A DNA stretch of 64,000 nucleotides from Paenibacillus donghaensis. Lineage in GTDB: Bacteria; Bacillota; Bacilli; Paenibacillales; Paenibacillaceae. The position numbers and the translations under genes were made by a program. The number at the start of each line of letters is the position of its first letter. Positions within the stretch are counted from its first letter, which is position 1. Below the pieces are notes generated by a model. It ran no database searches and was not told the DNA's origin. It saw only the letters and a program-made list of their open reading frames with translations. The stretch covers positions 6,510,001 through 6,574,000 of the forward strand of contig NZ_CP021780.1 in NCBI RefSeq assembly GCF_002192415.1. Direction: 5' to 3'. Positions 1 through 8,334 of the stretch are shown in pieces.

Positions 1-12
1 TTTCTGAAGCAT
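1..12 (-). CDS. 5' end of the gene downstream of prmC (partial)
   Basis: An ATG on the minus strand (bases 10-12) follows a perfect AAGGAGG ribosome site (bases 19-25) with 6 bases between them, so a gene clearly starts here and runs out of the window. Only the first four codons (M-L-Q-K) are visible, so the product cannot be named. It is the next gene after prfA-prmC in the same direction, probably separated from them by the hairpin at about 60-99. Confidence 0.6.
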
Positions 13-57
13 GCCTTGCCTCCTTGCTTGATTACGGGTTTATATTGCGCAAATACG

Positions 58-99
58 CAAAAAGCCCCGCTGCGTTTCTATTGTAAAGGAAGGGGCAGC
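58..99 (-). terminator. Possible rho-independent terminator after prmC
   Basis: Read on the minus strand, a GCCCC/GGGGC stem (64-68 with 92-96; GCTGC/GCAGC is an alternative pairing) is followed by TTTTTG. The stem is short and the loop long, so it may only attenuate transcription into the next gene. Confidence 0.4.
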
Positions 100-125
100 A
101 TAAATACAAATTTCTCTTTGCAAAG

Positions 126-1184
126 CTAGCGCGCCAGACCCAGCACATGGCGCGGAATACCGGCGAGATCGCTAATGGTAACGATCTCGTTCCAGTGTCC
201 GGCTGCCTGCAGCAGCGCAGCCACCTGCTCGGCCTGGCCCTGGCCGAGCTCAAAGCCGACCAGGCGCGGGGGTGCCGGGAGCAGCGGCAGCTGCTCCATC
301 ATGCGGCGGTACGGGTCCAGCCCGTCCGCTCCGCCGTCCAGCGCCGTGCGCGGCTCATGGTCGCGCACCTCGCGCTGCAGCCCGGCGATATCGCCGCCGG
401 GAATGTAAGGCGGGTTGGAGACGAGGATATCCGTCTCCAGCCCGGCGAACGGCTCGAGCAGGTCGCCGAGCCGGATGTCCACGGCCGTGCCGTGGCGCAG
501 CGCGTTGCGCCCGGCTACGGCCAGGGCCGCCGGCGAGATGTCGCCGGCGCAGACCCGCCACGCCGGCGCTTCGGCCGCCAGCGTGACCGAGATCGCTCCG
601 CTGCCGGCGCCGATATCGACGGCGGTCAGCGGACGTGCGGCGCGCGCATGGCCCGCGCCGCTTCCCGGCAGCTGCGTTTCACCCGCAGCACCTTCACCCC
701 GCTGCGTTTCACCTGCAGCAGCTTCGCCCCACTGCGCTCCAGCCGCAGTGCCTTCACCCCGCTGCGTTTCACCCGCAGCGCCAGCCGCCGCTCCGCCCGG
801 CGCCAGCCCGTCCGGCCACAGCTCCGCGCTGTAGCGGAGAATCGCCTCGACGAGCAGCTCCGTCTCCGGCCGGGGAATGAGCACATCCGGCGTCACCTCA
901 AAGGGACGCCCGTAGAATTCCTGCTCCCCCGTGATGTACTGCACCGGCTCCCCTGTGGCCCGCCGCGCGACCATCGTCTCCCAAGCACCCTTGGCCGCTT
1001 GCGGGAACGGATCAGCGAGCGCCATATAATAGGCGGCGCCGCTCAGACCCAGCACCTGCTCCAGCAGCAGTTGCGCACTGCGCTGCGGCTCCGCTACGCC
1101 GCAGCCGCCCAAAAAAGAAGAAGCCTCCGCAAAGGCTTCCCGGATGCTTCGCACCTCCGACATGACAAAAGCATCATTATTCAA
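126..1184 (-). CDS. prmC: Release factor glutamine methyltransferase PrmC
   Basis: Methylates the glutamine of the GGQ motif of peptide-chain release factors using S-adenosylmethionine. The protein (352 aa) has the helical N-terminal domain (about 10-100), SAM-binding motif I DIGAGSG (190-196) and the diagnostic NPPY (257-260). It starts at a TTG four bases after the prfA stop, with AAAGGGG as ribosome site inside the end of prfA; an in-frame ATG at codon 8 lacks a good site. It is about 70 residues longer than usual because of a Gly/Ala/Glu-rich insertion (about 127-182) just before motif I, containing four imperfect 10-residue repeats of the type GETQRGEGAA. The catalytic motifs are intact, so it should be functional. 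Confidence 0.95.
   Translation of the reverse strand: MNNDAFVMSEVRSIREAFAEASSFLGGCGVAEPQRSAQLLLEQVLGLSGAAYYMALADPFPQAAKGAWETMVARRATGEPVQYITGEQEFYGRPFEVTPDVLIPRPETELLVEAILRYSAELWPDGLAPGGAAAGAAGETQRGEGTAAGAQWGEAAAGETQRGEGAAGETQLPGSGAGHARAARPLTAVDIGAGSGAISVTLAAEAPAWRVCAGDISPAALAVAGRNALRHGTAVDIRLGDLLEPFAGLETDILVSNPPYIPGGDIAGLQREVRDHEPRTALDGGADGLDPYRRMMEQLPLLPAPPRLVGFELGQGQAEQVAALLQAAGHWNEIVTISDLAGIPRHVLGLAR
672..785. repeat. 30-bp tandem repeat inside prmC
   Basis: About 3.8 tandem units of 30 bp start at 672, 702, 732 and 762, each beginning CTGCG(T/C)T(T/C)CA. The unit is a multiple of three, so copy-number change keeps the prmC frame and adds or removes ten residues (GETQRGEGAA type). Confidence 0.9.
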
Positions 1185-1188
1185 AGCA

Positions 1189-2256
1189 TTATTCCCCTTT
1201 TTCCATCAAGTCCGCCTGCTCGGCAATCGAAAGCGCGGAGATGATCTCGGTAATATCGCCGTTCATGACCTGCTCCAGCCGGTGCAGCGTAAGACCGATA
1301 CGATGATCGGTAACCCGGCTCTGCGGGAAGTTATATGTGCGAATACGTTCGCTGCGGTCTCCCGTTCCCACCTTGCTCTTGCGTTCGCCGGAATATTTGG
1401 CCTCTTCTTCCTGGCGCTTAAGGTCGGAGATACGAGCACGCAGCACCTGCAGTGCCTTCTCCTTGTTGGAGTTCTGCGATTTGCCGTCCTGGCAGGTCGC
1501 CACGATGCCGGTAGGCACATGCGTTACACGTACGGCCGATTTGGTGGTGTTAACCGACTGCCCGCCTGCTCCGCTGGAGCAGAAGGTATCGACGCGGATA
1601 TCCTTATCATGAATTTCGATCTCGAAATCCTCCGCTTCAGGCATAACCGCCACGGTGGAGGTCGAGGTATGAATCCGTCCGCCTGATTCCGTTGTCGGAA
1701 TGCGCTGCACGCGGTGTGCACCGCTCTCATATTTCATCTTGCTGTAAGCCCCACGGCCGTTAATCAGGAAGATCACTTCCTTGAATCCGCCCAGGTCATT
1801 GGTGTTGGCATCCATCAGCTCCACACGCCAGCCCTGGGTATCGGCATAACGAGTGTACATCCGGTACAGATCGGAGGCGAACAACGCCGCTTCGTCTCCA
1901 CCGGCTGCACCGCGGATTTCCACGATCACATTCTTGTCATCGTTCGGGTCCTTCGGCAGCAAAAGGAGATGGATCTTATCTTCCAGCTCCACCTGGCGCG
2001 CGGAGAGCTCGTCGATCTCCATCTTGACCATTTCTTTCATGTCTTCATCCAGCTTCTCGCTCTGCATCAGCTTCGCAGCGTCGAGCTCTTCCATCACATT
2101 CTTATATTCAGTATAAGCCTCATAAGCGGGCTGCAGGTCTGATTGTTCTTTGGAATAGTCCCTCAGTTTCTTACTGTCGCTTGCAACATCCGGGTCACAA
2201 AGCAGTTCACTGAGTTTCTCATAGCGGCCCGCCAGGGATTGCAATCGGTCCAACAA
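1189..2256 (-). CDS. prfA: Peptide chain release factor 1
   Basis: Recognises UAA and UAG stop codons in the ribosomal A site and triggers peptide release. The 355-aa product has normal family length, the codon-recognition tripeptide P-T-T (187-189, in the usual RF1 context [11 protein letters not shown]) and the catalytic GGQ (231-233), the glutamine modified by PrmC. The start is a TTG (followed by a second TTG coding Leu) seven bases after GAGAGGTG. prmC begins four bases downstream, so the two are one translationally close operon, the usual arrangement in Bacillales. Confidence 0.97.
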   Translation of the reverse strand: MLDRLQSLAGRYEKLSELLCDPDVASDSKKLRDYSKEQSDLQPAYEAYTEYKNVMEELDAAKLMQSEKLDEDMKEMVKMEIDELSARQVELEDKIHLLLLPKDPNDDKNVIVEIRGAAGGDEAALFASDLYRMYTRYADTQGWRVELMDANTNDLGGFKEVIFLINGRGAYSKMKYESGAHRVQRIPTTESGGRIHTSTSTVAVMPEAEDFEIEIHDKDIRVDTFCSSGAGGQSVNTTKSAVRVTHVPTGIVATCQDGKSQNSNKEKALQVLRARISDLKRQEEEAKYSGERKSKVGTGDRSERIRTYNFPQSRVTDHRIGLTLHRLEQVMNGDITEIISALSIAEQADLMEKGE

Positions 2257-2324
2257 GGGAATTCACCTCTCCTGTGTCAATTTCATTTTTAGTTTGCATA
2301 ACAATTATAGATATACGACTTTAT

Positions 2325-2330
2325 ATTATA
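2325..2330 (-). promoter_or_regulatory. Candidate -10 element of the prfA promoter
   Basis: A minus-strand TATAAT lies about 70 bases upstream of the prfA start. The hexamer 17 bases further upstream matches the -35 consensus poorly, so this is a weak call. Confidence 0.3.
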
Positions 2331-2397
2331 TCACCAATACGCTTGATTGGCTACACCTCGGCAGAGCTGTGAGCAGGCAAGCCAGGATTTATTTTAT

Positions 2398-2442
2398 AGC
2401 AAGTAGAAACGGCTTCGACGCCCTCTCATTCTTATATTAAAA
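2398..2442. repeat. Truncated copy of the 101-bp GAAACGG element
   Basis: AAGTAGAAACGGCTTCG joined to CATTCTTATATT: the beginning and end of the element repeated at 35764-36066, with the middle deleted. Confidence 0.65.
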
Positions 2443-2494
2443 AAAAGGGACATGCCCCATAGGAAGCAGATTACCCCCGGAACAGTCCCCTAGA
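2442..2494 (-). terminator. Terminator of ychF
   Basis: On the minus strand GGGGAC and GTCCC arms enclose a long loop and are followed by eight T residues, 30-80 bases after the ychF stop codon. Confidence 0.55.
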
Positions 2495-2522
2495 TTGCTT
2501 ATTCTACCGGTAAACCGGTGAC

Positions 2523-3623
2523 TTATACGTTGAAACGGAAATGCATAACGTCGCCGTCCTGGACCACATATTCCTTGCCTTCCAGACGCAGCTGCCCGCG
2601 TTCCTTCGCCCCGTTCATCGAACCGGCAGCCACCAGATCGTCATAGGCCACCACTTCGGCACGGATGAAACCACGCTCGAAGTCACTGTGGATCACGCCC
2701 GCTGCTCCCGGAGCCTTGGTACCACGTTGAATCGTCCAGGCACGGACTTCCTGCACACCTGCGGTGAAATACGTGTACAGACCCAGCAGTCTGTAAGCTG
2801 CTTTGATCAGACGGTTCAGGCCGGATTCTTCGAGTCCCAGCTCTTCCAGGAACATCGCTTTGTCTTCGCCTTCCAGCTCGGCAATCTCCGCTTCCACCTT
2901 CGCACTGATCGCTACAACCTCTGCATTCTCCGAGGCGGCGAAATCACGTACCTGCTGCACATAAGGATTGCTGTCGGCCGTCGCTACTTCCTCTTCGCTG
3001 ACATTCGCGGCATAGAGCACCGGCTTCAGCGTGAGCAGATGAAGGTCGCGCAGAATCAGGCGCTCGTCTTCGGACAACTCCACGCTGCGTGCAGGTTTGT
3101 CGTCATACAGGGAGACCTTCAGACGCTCCAGCAGCTCAACCTCCTGGGCATATTTCTTGTCGCCGCCCTTGATGTTTTTGCGGGAACGGTCGATCCGCTT
3201 GTCAATGCTCTCCAGATCAGCCAGGATCAGCTCCAGGTTGATGGTCTGAATATCGCTCAGCGGGTTCACCTTGCCGTCGACATGGGTAACGTTCTCATCC
3301 TCAAAGCAGCGCACCACATGTACGATCGCATCTACTTCGCGGATATGGGCCAGAAACTTGTTGCCTAGTCCTTCACCTTTGCTCGCACCGCGCACCAGAC
3401 CGGCAATGTCAACGAATTCAAAAGCGGTCGGCACTGTCTTCTTGGGTACAACCAGCTCGGTCAGTTTATCCAGACGCTCATCCGGTACTTCAACAACACC
3501 CACGTTGGGGTCGATGGTGCAGAACGGATAGTTCGCCGATTCGGCTCCCGCCTGCGTAATCGCATTAAACAAAGTGGATTTCCCTACGTTCGGAAGTCCA
3601 ACAATTCCCGCTTTTAAAGCCAT
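2523..3623 (-). CDS. ychF: Redox-regulated ATPase/GTPase YchF (OLA1 family)
   Basis: Universally conserved ribosome-associated P-loop NTPase of the Obg superfamily that prefers ATP. The 366-aa protein has the usual length: G domain from residue 1 with the P loop GLPNVGKST (9-17), a coiled-coil insertion around 130-200, and a C-terminal TGS domain ending [14 protein letters not shown]. The ATG follows AGGAG by 11 bases. It is monocistronic, with its own terminator downstream and repeat DNA upstream. Confidence 0.96.
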   Translation of the reverse strand: MALKAGIVGLPNVGKSTLFNAITQAGAESANYPFCTIDPNVGVVEVPDERLDKLTELVVPKKTVPTAFEFVDIAGLVRGASKGEGLGNKFLAHIREVDAIVHVVRCFEDENVTHVDGKVNPLSDIQTINLELILADLESIDKRIDRSRKNIKGGDKKYAQEVELLERLKVSLYDDKPARSVELSEDERLILRDLHLLTLKPVLYAANVSEEEVATADSNPYVQQVRDFAASENAEVVAISAKVEAEIAELEGEDKAMFLEELGLEESGLNRLIKAAYRLLGLYTYFTAGVQEVRAWTIQRGTKAPGAAGVIHSDFERGFIRAEVVAYDDLVAAGSMNGAKERGQLRLEGKEYVVQDGDVMHFRFNV

Positions 3624-3639
3624 TTATATGACAACTCCT

Positions 3640-3786
3640 ATTTTCAAAATATAAAAAATTTAAATGTTTCACGCTATAACTTATCCTTCTATTTCTCGCC
3701 GAAACAGATACCTGAAAGCGATACGTAGTATCGCTGCTTCGGAAGCATACGCTTTTGTAGAGGGCGGCGAAGCCGTTTCTACTTGG
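3640..3786. repeat. Inverted copy of the 101-bp GAAACGG element, with an insertion
   Basis: On the minus strand this starts CAAGTAGAAACGGCTTCGCC, continues into GAGAAATAGAAGGATAA, and ends in an AT-rich TTTTTATATTTTG tail. About 45 extra bases, including a GCGATAC/GTATCGC hairpin, sit in the middle compared with the copies at 35764-36066. Confidence 0.7.
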
Positions 3787-3830
3787 CTAATTGATCATTA
3801 CCGCAACCACACGATCTAAACCATTATATA

Positions 3831-3966
3831 TTAGAACATAGGGTCCAGCAACACCGGATGTTTAATGACTCTTTGCAACGGTTCGGCTAATGGGCTTGTG
3901 CTTACATAATATTCTTTTTCATCTGTCACAACAAAGACATCGCTCACACTGAAGCTTCTACCCGAT
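3831..3966 (-). pseudogene. 3' fragment of an unrecognised gene
   Basis: A minus-strand frame of about 44 codons reads like real protein, including VSDVFVVTDEKEYYVSTSP and ending KHPVLLDPMF before TAA. It has no start codon: its upstream part is replaced by a GTTACT-family element beginning at about 3967. I do not recognise the family. It looks like the surviving C-terminus of a gene destroyed by insertion or deletion. Confidence 0.45.
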
Positions 3967-3980
3967 TTAGTTGCGAAAAT

Positions 3981-4230
3981 GGTTACTACTTAGGTCCCCT
4001 AGCCCTCTTCGCTCGTAACCCTCGCTTCGATTTCAGACGGTTGCGGACTCAGGAGCCTCTATTTGCTGTAAATAGGCCGTTTTGCAGGATTAACGGACCC
4101 AGGAGCCTCTATACCACAGAAAACACTCGCTTTAGAGCCTGTTTTGACGACTTAGGGGCTATACGGTCCGCTAGAATGCAGGTTACCTAGTTCAAGGGCT
4201 TGGAGTCTCGCAGGGTCCTAAGTAGTAACC
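3981..4230. mobile_element. Inserted MITE-like element with 6-bp target duplication (type iii interior)
   Basis: A 250-bp non-coding element with terminal inverted repeats GGTTACTACTTAGGTCC (left) and GGTTACTACTTAGGACC (right, reversed). GAAAAT flanks both sides (3975-3980 and 4231-4236). Removing the element and one GAAAAT restores a hairpin unit TTAGTTGC-GAAAAT-GCATCTAA of the outer copy, so the insertion duplicated the 6-base loop. The interior carries GGAC(T/C)CAGGAGCCTCTAT repeats, different from the outer copy. Confidence 0.8.
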
Positions 4231-4348
4231 GAAAATGCATCTAATTTGGGCGTTTGAGCGTAAGAGGCCTGAATTACTCGAGATTAGTTGCAGATTCGCA
4301 CTTATTGACCTCCTGATAGGAGTTTCATCTGAATTTAGTTGCACTTTC

Positions 4349-4658
4349 GGTTACTACTTACGTTCCAGCCAGGATTTAGAGTGTTGCCCTGGAACCTTCG
4401 GAGCAAATAGATGCGAAACTGCAACTAATTTCAGCTGAAACATCGATTAGCAGGCGAATAAGTGCAAATCTGCAACTAATTTCGAGCAAATCACTCCTGA
4501 AACGCTCAAACGTCCAAAATAGATGCGTATTCGCACTTATTTCCTCCAAAACGAAAAAAAACGGCTAAATAGATGCGTTTTCGCAACTAATTATTCGCCT
4601 CCCTAATTATGGAGCTGAGTCTCTGTTGTTCTTACATACGGAGTCCTAAGCAGTAACC
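4349..4658. mobile_element. Second inserted element with 6-bp target duplication (type i interior)
   Basis: 310 bp from GGTTACTACTTACG to CCTAAGCAGTAACC. ACTTTC flanks it on both sides (4343-4348 and 4659-4664). Excising it restores TTAGTTGC-ACTTTC-GCATCTAA, exactly the unit present uninterrupted near 19268. Inside are four units (about 4407, 4458, 4518, 4566) of the TAGATGCG/GCAACTAA type, so it is the same class as its host. Confidence 0.8.
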
Positions 4659-4751
4659 ACTTTCGCATCTAATTATTCCGAAGGTTGCAGGGTAACTTTC
4701 TAAATCCTCGCTGGAACCTAAGTAGTAACGTAAAAAGAATTTAAACGGCAA

Positions 4752-4774
4752 AAAGACCTCTCCCGAGGTCGATA
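4752..4774 (-). terminator. Terminator of the GNAT/fni transcript
   Basis: On the minus strand a perfect GACCTC/GAGGTC stem with a GGGA loop is followed by TTTTTG, 25-45 bases past the stop of the acetyltransferase gene. Confidence 0.85.
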
Positions 4775-4796
4775 CTGCAGACTATGTGTGGTAATT

Positions 4797-5270
4797 CTAC
4801 AGTTCTTTGGACATTGTGATGTCCGTTACCGCATAACCCATTTTCTTATACAATCCCAAGGCCCGGTCGTTCTGGCCGAAGACATGCAAGCCGATCTTCT
4901 TGACGCCCATGCCCCGCGCTTCCTCGTCGAGCGCCAGCATGGCTTGCTTGCCGTACCCTTTTCCCTGAAACGCTTCGAAGACATAGAAATCATAGATAAA
5001 GGCTTCCAGCCCGCTGCGGCCTTCGTTTACGTTGAACCAGATGTACCCGGCCTGCGTCTCGCTCTCAATCTCTACTATAGAATATAAATATGCGCCTTCG
5101 GTATGCAGACCCTTAGGCAGAAACTTGGTCATTTCTTCCTTCGATTGCTTCAGTGCATTGACTGCATCCCAGGCCCCGGACTTCACTTTGTCCGCCGCAT
5201 AATCGCGGGTTGATTGACCGAGGAAAAACTGGAATGTTGATTCGTCCATCTGGACCAGCTTAATCATCAT
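4797..5270 (-). CDS. GNAT family N-acetyltransferase
   Basis: Predicted acetyl-CoA-dependent N-acetyltransferase of 157 aa, substrate unknown. The acetyl-CoA binding motif A appears as FQGKGYGKQAMLALDEEAR (about 100-118), and the C-terminal part NDRALGLYKKMGY is the typical motif B region. The ATG follows GGAAGGG by six bases; a second ATG follows immediately. It starts 42 bases after the fni stop and ends at a strong terminator, so it is probably co-transcribed with fni, without an obvious functional link. Confidence 0.85.
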   Translation of the reverse strand: MMIKLVQMDESTFQFFLGQSTRDYAADKVKSGAWDAVNALKQSKEEMTKFLPKGLHTEGAYLYSIVEIESETQAGYIWFNVNEGRSGLEAFIYDFYVFEAFQGKGYGKQAMLALDEEARGMGVKKIGLHVFGQNDRALGLYKKMGYAVTDITMSKEL

Positions 5271-5312
5271 GGTTAACCCTTCCTATCGTTCCGTATTCAT
5301 CCTGGCAGCTTC

Positions 5313-6422
5313 TTAACGCCGCTGCAGGCGTTTGGTACCGCGCAGTGCCGTCAAATCGGCCGCGCCGATGCCAAACATCGCCGTCTTCAGCTCCAGCTCC
5401 ACTTGTCCCAGCGCAGCATCGAGCGCCTCTTCTGATTCCACCGCCGGACCAAGCAGATTGCGCCCGAAGCCGGCCAGATCGGCGCCCAGCGCCAAGGCTT
5501 TGGCTGCGTCCACTCCGTTCCTCAGCCCGCCGCTGCCAATCAAAGCACCCTGAGGCGAAGCCGCCCGCACTTCGGTTATACATTCGGCAGTCGGGATGCC
5601 CCAGTCGGCAAAAGCTTCCGCAGCCGCGCGGCGCACCGGATCGGTGCTGCGGAACTTCTCTACCTGACTCCAGGAGGTGCCGCCCGCACCGGCCACATCC
5701 ACAAAAGCGGCACCAGCATTATACAGACGCAGCGCTGTCTCCCCGTCAATGCCCCAGCCGACCTCCTTCACGCCAACCGGAACGCCGAGCGTTCGGCAGA
5801 CCTGCTCGATCCGGCCTAACAAAGAGGCGAAGTTTGTGTCGCCCTCCGGCTGGAACACCTCCTGCAGCCCGTTCAGATGCAGCACCAGCCAGTCTGCTCC
5901 AGCAATCTCCACCGCACGGCGGCATTCATCCACGCCGAACCCATAGGAGAGCTGCACCGCGCCCACATTGGCGATTACGGGAATACCTGGTGCTACATCC
6001 CGCACATGAAAGGTTGCCGCCAGCTCGGCGCGTTCAACGGCAGCTCTTACCGAGCCTACGCCAAGCGCCCAGCCGCGGCGCTCCGCCGCTTCTGCCAGAC
6101 GGCTGTTAATCGCGCCGGTTGCCGTACTGCCGCCGGTCATGGAGCTGATCAGCAGCGGGGTCCGCAGCCGACGCTCCAGAAAGACCGTATCCAGCGAAAT
6201 ATCGGCAAAATCCAGCTCTGGCAGCGCATTATGGCGAAACCGGTACTGCTCGAAACCGGTGGTGACTCCATTCGCGCCGACTTCTTCATTCAGGCAGAGA
6301 CGAACATGCTCTATCTTGCGTTCTCCAGTCTTGGACGAAGGCAACAGAGACCTGGGATCCTTACCTTCGGCTGGCTGCGAACCTCTGCCGGAGCCCGGGC
6401 CATCCTGCGGCGTATGGTTCAT
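5313..6422 (-). CDS. fni: Type 2 isopentenyl-diphosphate delta-isomerase
   Basis: FMN- and NADPH-dependent isomerase interconverting IPP and DMAPP for isoprenoid synthesis. Family signatures: LLISSMTGGS early, LHLNGLQEVFQPEGD in the middle, VDVAGAGGTSW, and the C-terminal phosphate-binding LIGSGGLRNGVDAAKALALG. I place the start at the ATG at 6420-6422 (369 aa), preceded by GGGGTGAAGAG; the frame is open for 28 more codons upstream, but those residues are not family-like. An extended -10 promoter lies about 95 bases upstream. Confidence 0.93.
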   Translation of the reverse strand: MNHTPQDGPGSGRGSQPAEGKDPRSLLPSSKTGERKIEHVRLCLNEEVGANGVTTGFEQYRFRHNALPELDFADISLDTVFLERRLRTPLLISSMTGGSTATGAINSRLAEAAERRGWALGVGSVRAAVERAELAATFHVRDVAPGIPVIANVGAVQLSYGFGVDECRRAVEIAGADWLVLHLNGLQEVFQPEGDTNFASLLGRIEQVCRTLGVPVGVKEVGWGIDGETALRLYNAGAAFVDVAGAGGTSWSQVEKFRSTDPVRRAAAEAFADWGIPTAECITEVRAASPQGALIGSGGLRNGVDAAKALALGADLAGFGRNLLGPAVESEEALDAALGQVELELKTAMFGIGAADLTALRGTKRLQRR

Positions 6423-6799
6423 GATCTCTTCACCCCGTTCTTTACCCTTTATTATAGGCAACTGCCAGAGTCGTTGGCTCCGTCTGCATACCATTCTTGT
6501 ACACAATACGTTTCATTATAACACATCCCTGCCGCATACTTGACAATAATAAGAGCTCTGCCTCTGCGGGACTCAGCCTGAGCCGCGATATGTTCACCGA
6601 CAAGACGTCCGATAAGGACGACCGGGGTGCCCCCGCCAGAATAGGAAGTTTCTGATTTCAGGACAATAGAAGAACACAGCAAGCAGATATTCCCTTGCTG
6701 CTTCAGTTCATGCAAATGGGCGTTAATAGGTTGATACATGCCGGAGCGTGCCAGATTTGGTGATTCACATCCGCTTCGCAACTTTCAGGAGGAACTCCC
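6423..6799. other. Intergenic region between divergent fni and PLD genes
   Basis: Apart from the fni promoter at 6515-6523 I see no conserved structure. A minus-strand open frame covers 6452-6781, but it overlaps the fni promoter and 5' leader, has no good ribosome site and resembles no family I know. Confidence 0.4.
6515..6523 (-). promoter_or_regulatory. Extended -10 promoter of fni
   Basis: Minus-strand TGTTATAAT is a perfect extended -10 (TG-N-TATAAT) and would give a leader of about 85 bases. A TTGTCA lies 20 bases further upstream, too far for a classical -35, fitting an extended -10 promoter. Confidence 0.6.
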
Positions 6800-8329
6800 A
6801 TGAACCTAAGCAGCAGCCGTCCCCGTTCTTCCCCAGGTCCGCAGTTTCTTACACCTAAAGAAATCGACAGATTGAACCAAAAGCGCCCTGCGCTACGCCG
6901 TCGGCTTGTACCAGCCGCACTGCTGCTGGTGCTCTGGCTGATCGCCGTAATGATCTATCAGACACATAAGGCGCTGCCGCCCGGCATTTCTTATGAGAGT
7001 CCTGTGTATAAGGTGAATGACGTAGCCTTCTGGCACGACGTGACCCATGCGGACGGAAGTCCGACAGGAGCGCAGGAGAGCGAGATTCTGCCGAGGATTC
7101 TGCAGATCATCGACGAATCACGGCAATTTCTGGTCATCGATCTGTTTCTGTTCAATGACTATACCCACACAGACCAGCAGTTCCCGGCGGTCAGCCGCCA
7201 GCTTGCGGACAAGCTGATTGCCCATAAGACGGCCTACCCGGATATGGATATTGCTTTTATCACAGATGAGGTTAACACCAACTATGGTTCTGCACCGAAT
7301 GCGCTGCTGGAGGAACTGCAGACAGCGGGCATCAAGGTCGTGTTGACCGACGTGGATGCGCTGCGGGATTCCACCCCCGCCTATTCAGCCGTATGGCGCA
7401 CATTCATCCAGTGGTTCGGTCAATCAGGTAATGGATGGATTCCCAATCTTATGGCCAGCGGCGGACCGGATATTACCGCCCGCTCTTATATGAAGCTGCT
7501 TAATGTCAAAGCCAACCACCGCAAGGTCATTGCCAGTGAGAATTCGGCCTTGGTCTCATCAGGCAATGTACATGATGCCAGCGCCTATCATTCCAATATC
7601 GCACTGGAGGTCAGCGGGCCGATCATCGGCGACATCCTGAAGACCGAGCAGGCGGCGGCCGATCTGTCCGGAGCCGGGCCGCTGCTCAGTAAGGAGCCAG
7701 TGTTTACGGAGAGCGCAGCCGTGCCTTCGGAACCGTTGGAGGTACGGTATCTTACCGAAGGCAAGATATATAAATACGCGCTGGAGGCACTCGCTTCCGC
7801 AGATCAAGGCGATACAGTCTGGATGGGCATGTTCTATCTGGCCGATGAGCGTATTCTTGACGCACTGGTCGACGCCTCGGCACGCGGCGCCGAGGTCAAG
7901 CTGCTGCTGGACCCTAACCAGAACGCTTTTGGTCGCGACAAGATCGGCATCCCCAATCGTCCGGTGGCGATGAATCTGAACCAACGCTCTGACGGGGCTA
8001 TCTCCATCCGCTGGTACAATACAACCATGGAGCAATTTCATCCCAAGCTGCTGTTTGTCTCCAAGCCCGGCGGCAGCTCCACCATTCTCGGTGGCTCCAC
8101 CAACTTCACGTTGCGCAATCTGGATGATTACAACCTGGAGAACAATCTATGGGTATCGCTGAAGCAGGGTCAGCCGCTCCATCAGGAGATGACAAACTAT
8201 TTCACCCGTCTGTGGAATAACGAAGGGGCAGAATACAGTCTGCCGTTTGAGGACTATCAGGGCGATATTACCAAGTTCAAATATTTGATCTTCCGCCTGC
8301 AGACTTGGTTGGGGTTTACTACCTTTTAA
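6800..8329 (+). CDS. Membrane-anchored phospholipase D-like protein
   Basis: A 509-aa protein with one N-terminal transmembrane segment (about 36-53) and two phospholipase D HxK motifs: H240-R-K242 followed by SSGN, and H414-P-K416 followed by GGSTNFT. This superfamily acts on phosphodiester bonds of phospholipids by a phosphohistidine intermediate; the sequence does not fix the substrate. A short hydrophobic anchor and large extracytoplasmic domain suggest work at the membrane surface. The start has an excellent AGGAGGA site. It converges on the cls gene at 9029, with a repeat element between. Confidence 0.85.
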   Translation: MNLSSSRPRSSPGPQFLTPKEIDRLNQKRPALRRRLVPAALLLVLWLIAVMIYQTHKALPPGISYESPVYKVNDVAFWHDVTHADGSPTGAQESEILPRILQIIDESRQFLVIDLFLFNDYTHTDQQFPAVSRQLADKLIAHKTAYPDMDIAFITDEVNTNYGSAPNALLEELQTAGIKVVLTDVDALRDSTPAYSAVWRTFIQWFGQSGNGWIPNLMASGGPDITARSYMKLLNVKANHRKVIASENSALVSSGNVHDASAYHSNIALEVSGPIIGDILKTEQAAADLSGAGPLLSKEPVFTESAAVPSEPLEVRYLTEGKIYKYALEALASADQGDTVWMGMFYLADERILDALVDASARGAEVKLLLDPNQNAFGRDKIGIPNRPVAMNLNQRSDGAISIRWYNTTMEQFHPKLLFVSKPGGSSTILGGSTNFTLRNLDDYNLENNLWVSLKQGQPLHQEMTNYFTRLWNNEGAEYSLPFEDYQGDITKFKYLIFRLQTWLGFTTF

Positions 8330-8334
8330 TGATA

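Larger units (their letters stand above)
3967..4729. mobile_element. GTTACT-family element (outer copy) containing two nested copies
   Basis: Removing the inserts at 3981-4230 and 4349-4658 leaves a ~200-bp sequence aligning throughout with the element at 19111-19355: short hairpin units with arms like TTAGTTGC and GCATCTAA, the internal AGGAGTTT...GAATTTAGTTGC stretch, and the right end CTTTCTAAATCCTC...CCTAAGTAGTAAC. The left end is missing; the DNA there is the gene fragment 3831-3966. No coding capacity is seen. Confidence 0.75.

Noticed and set aside
6452..6781. 109-codon minus-strand frame upstream of fni
   Set aside because: No ribosome site, overlaps the fni promoter and leader, and shows no recognisable family.
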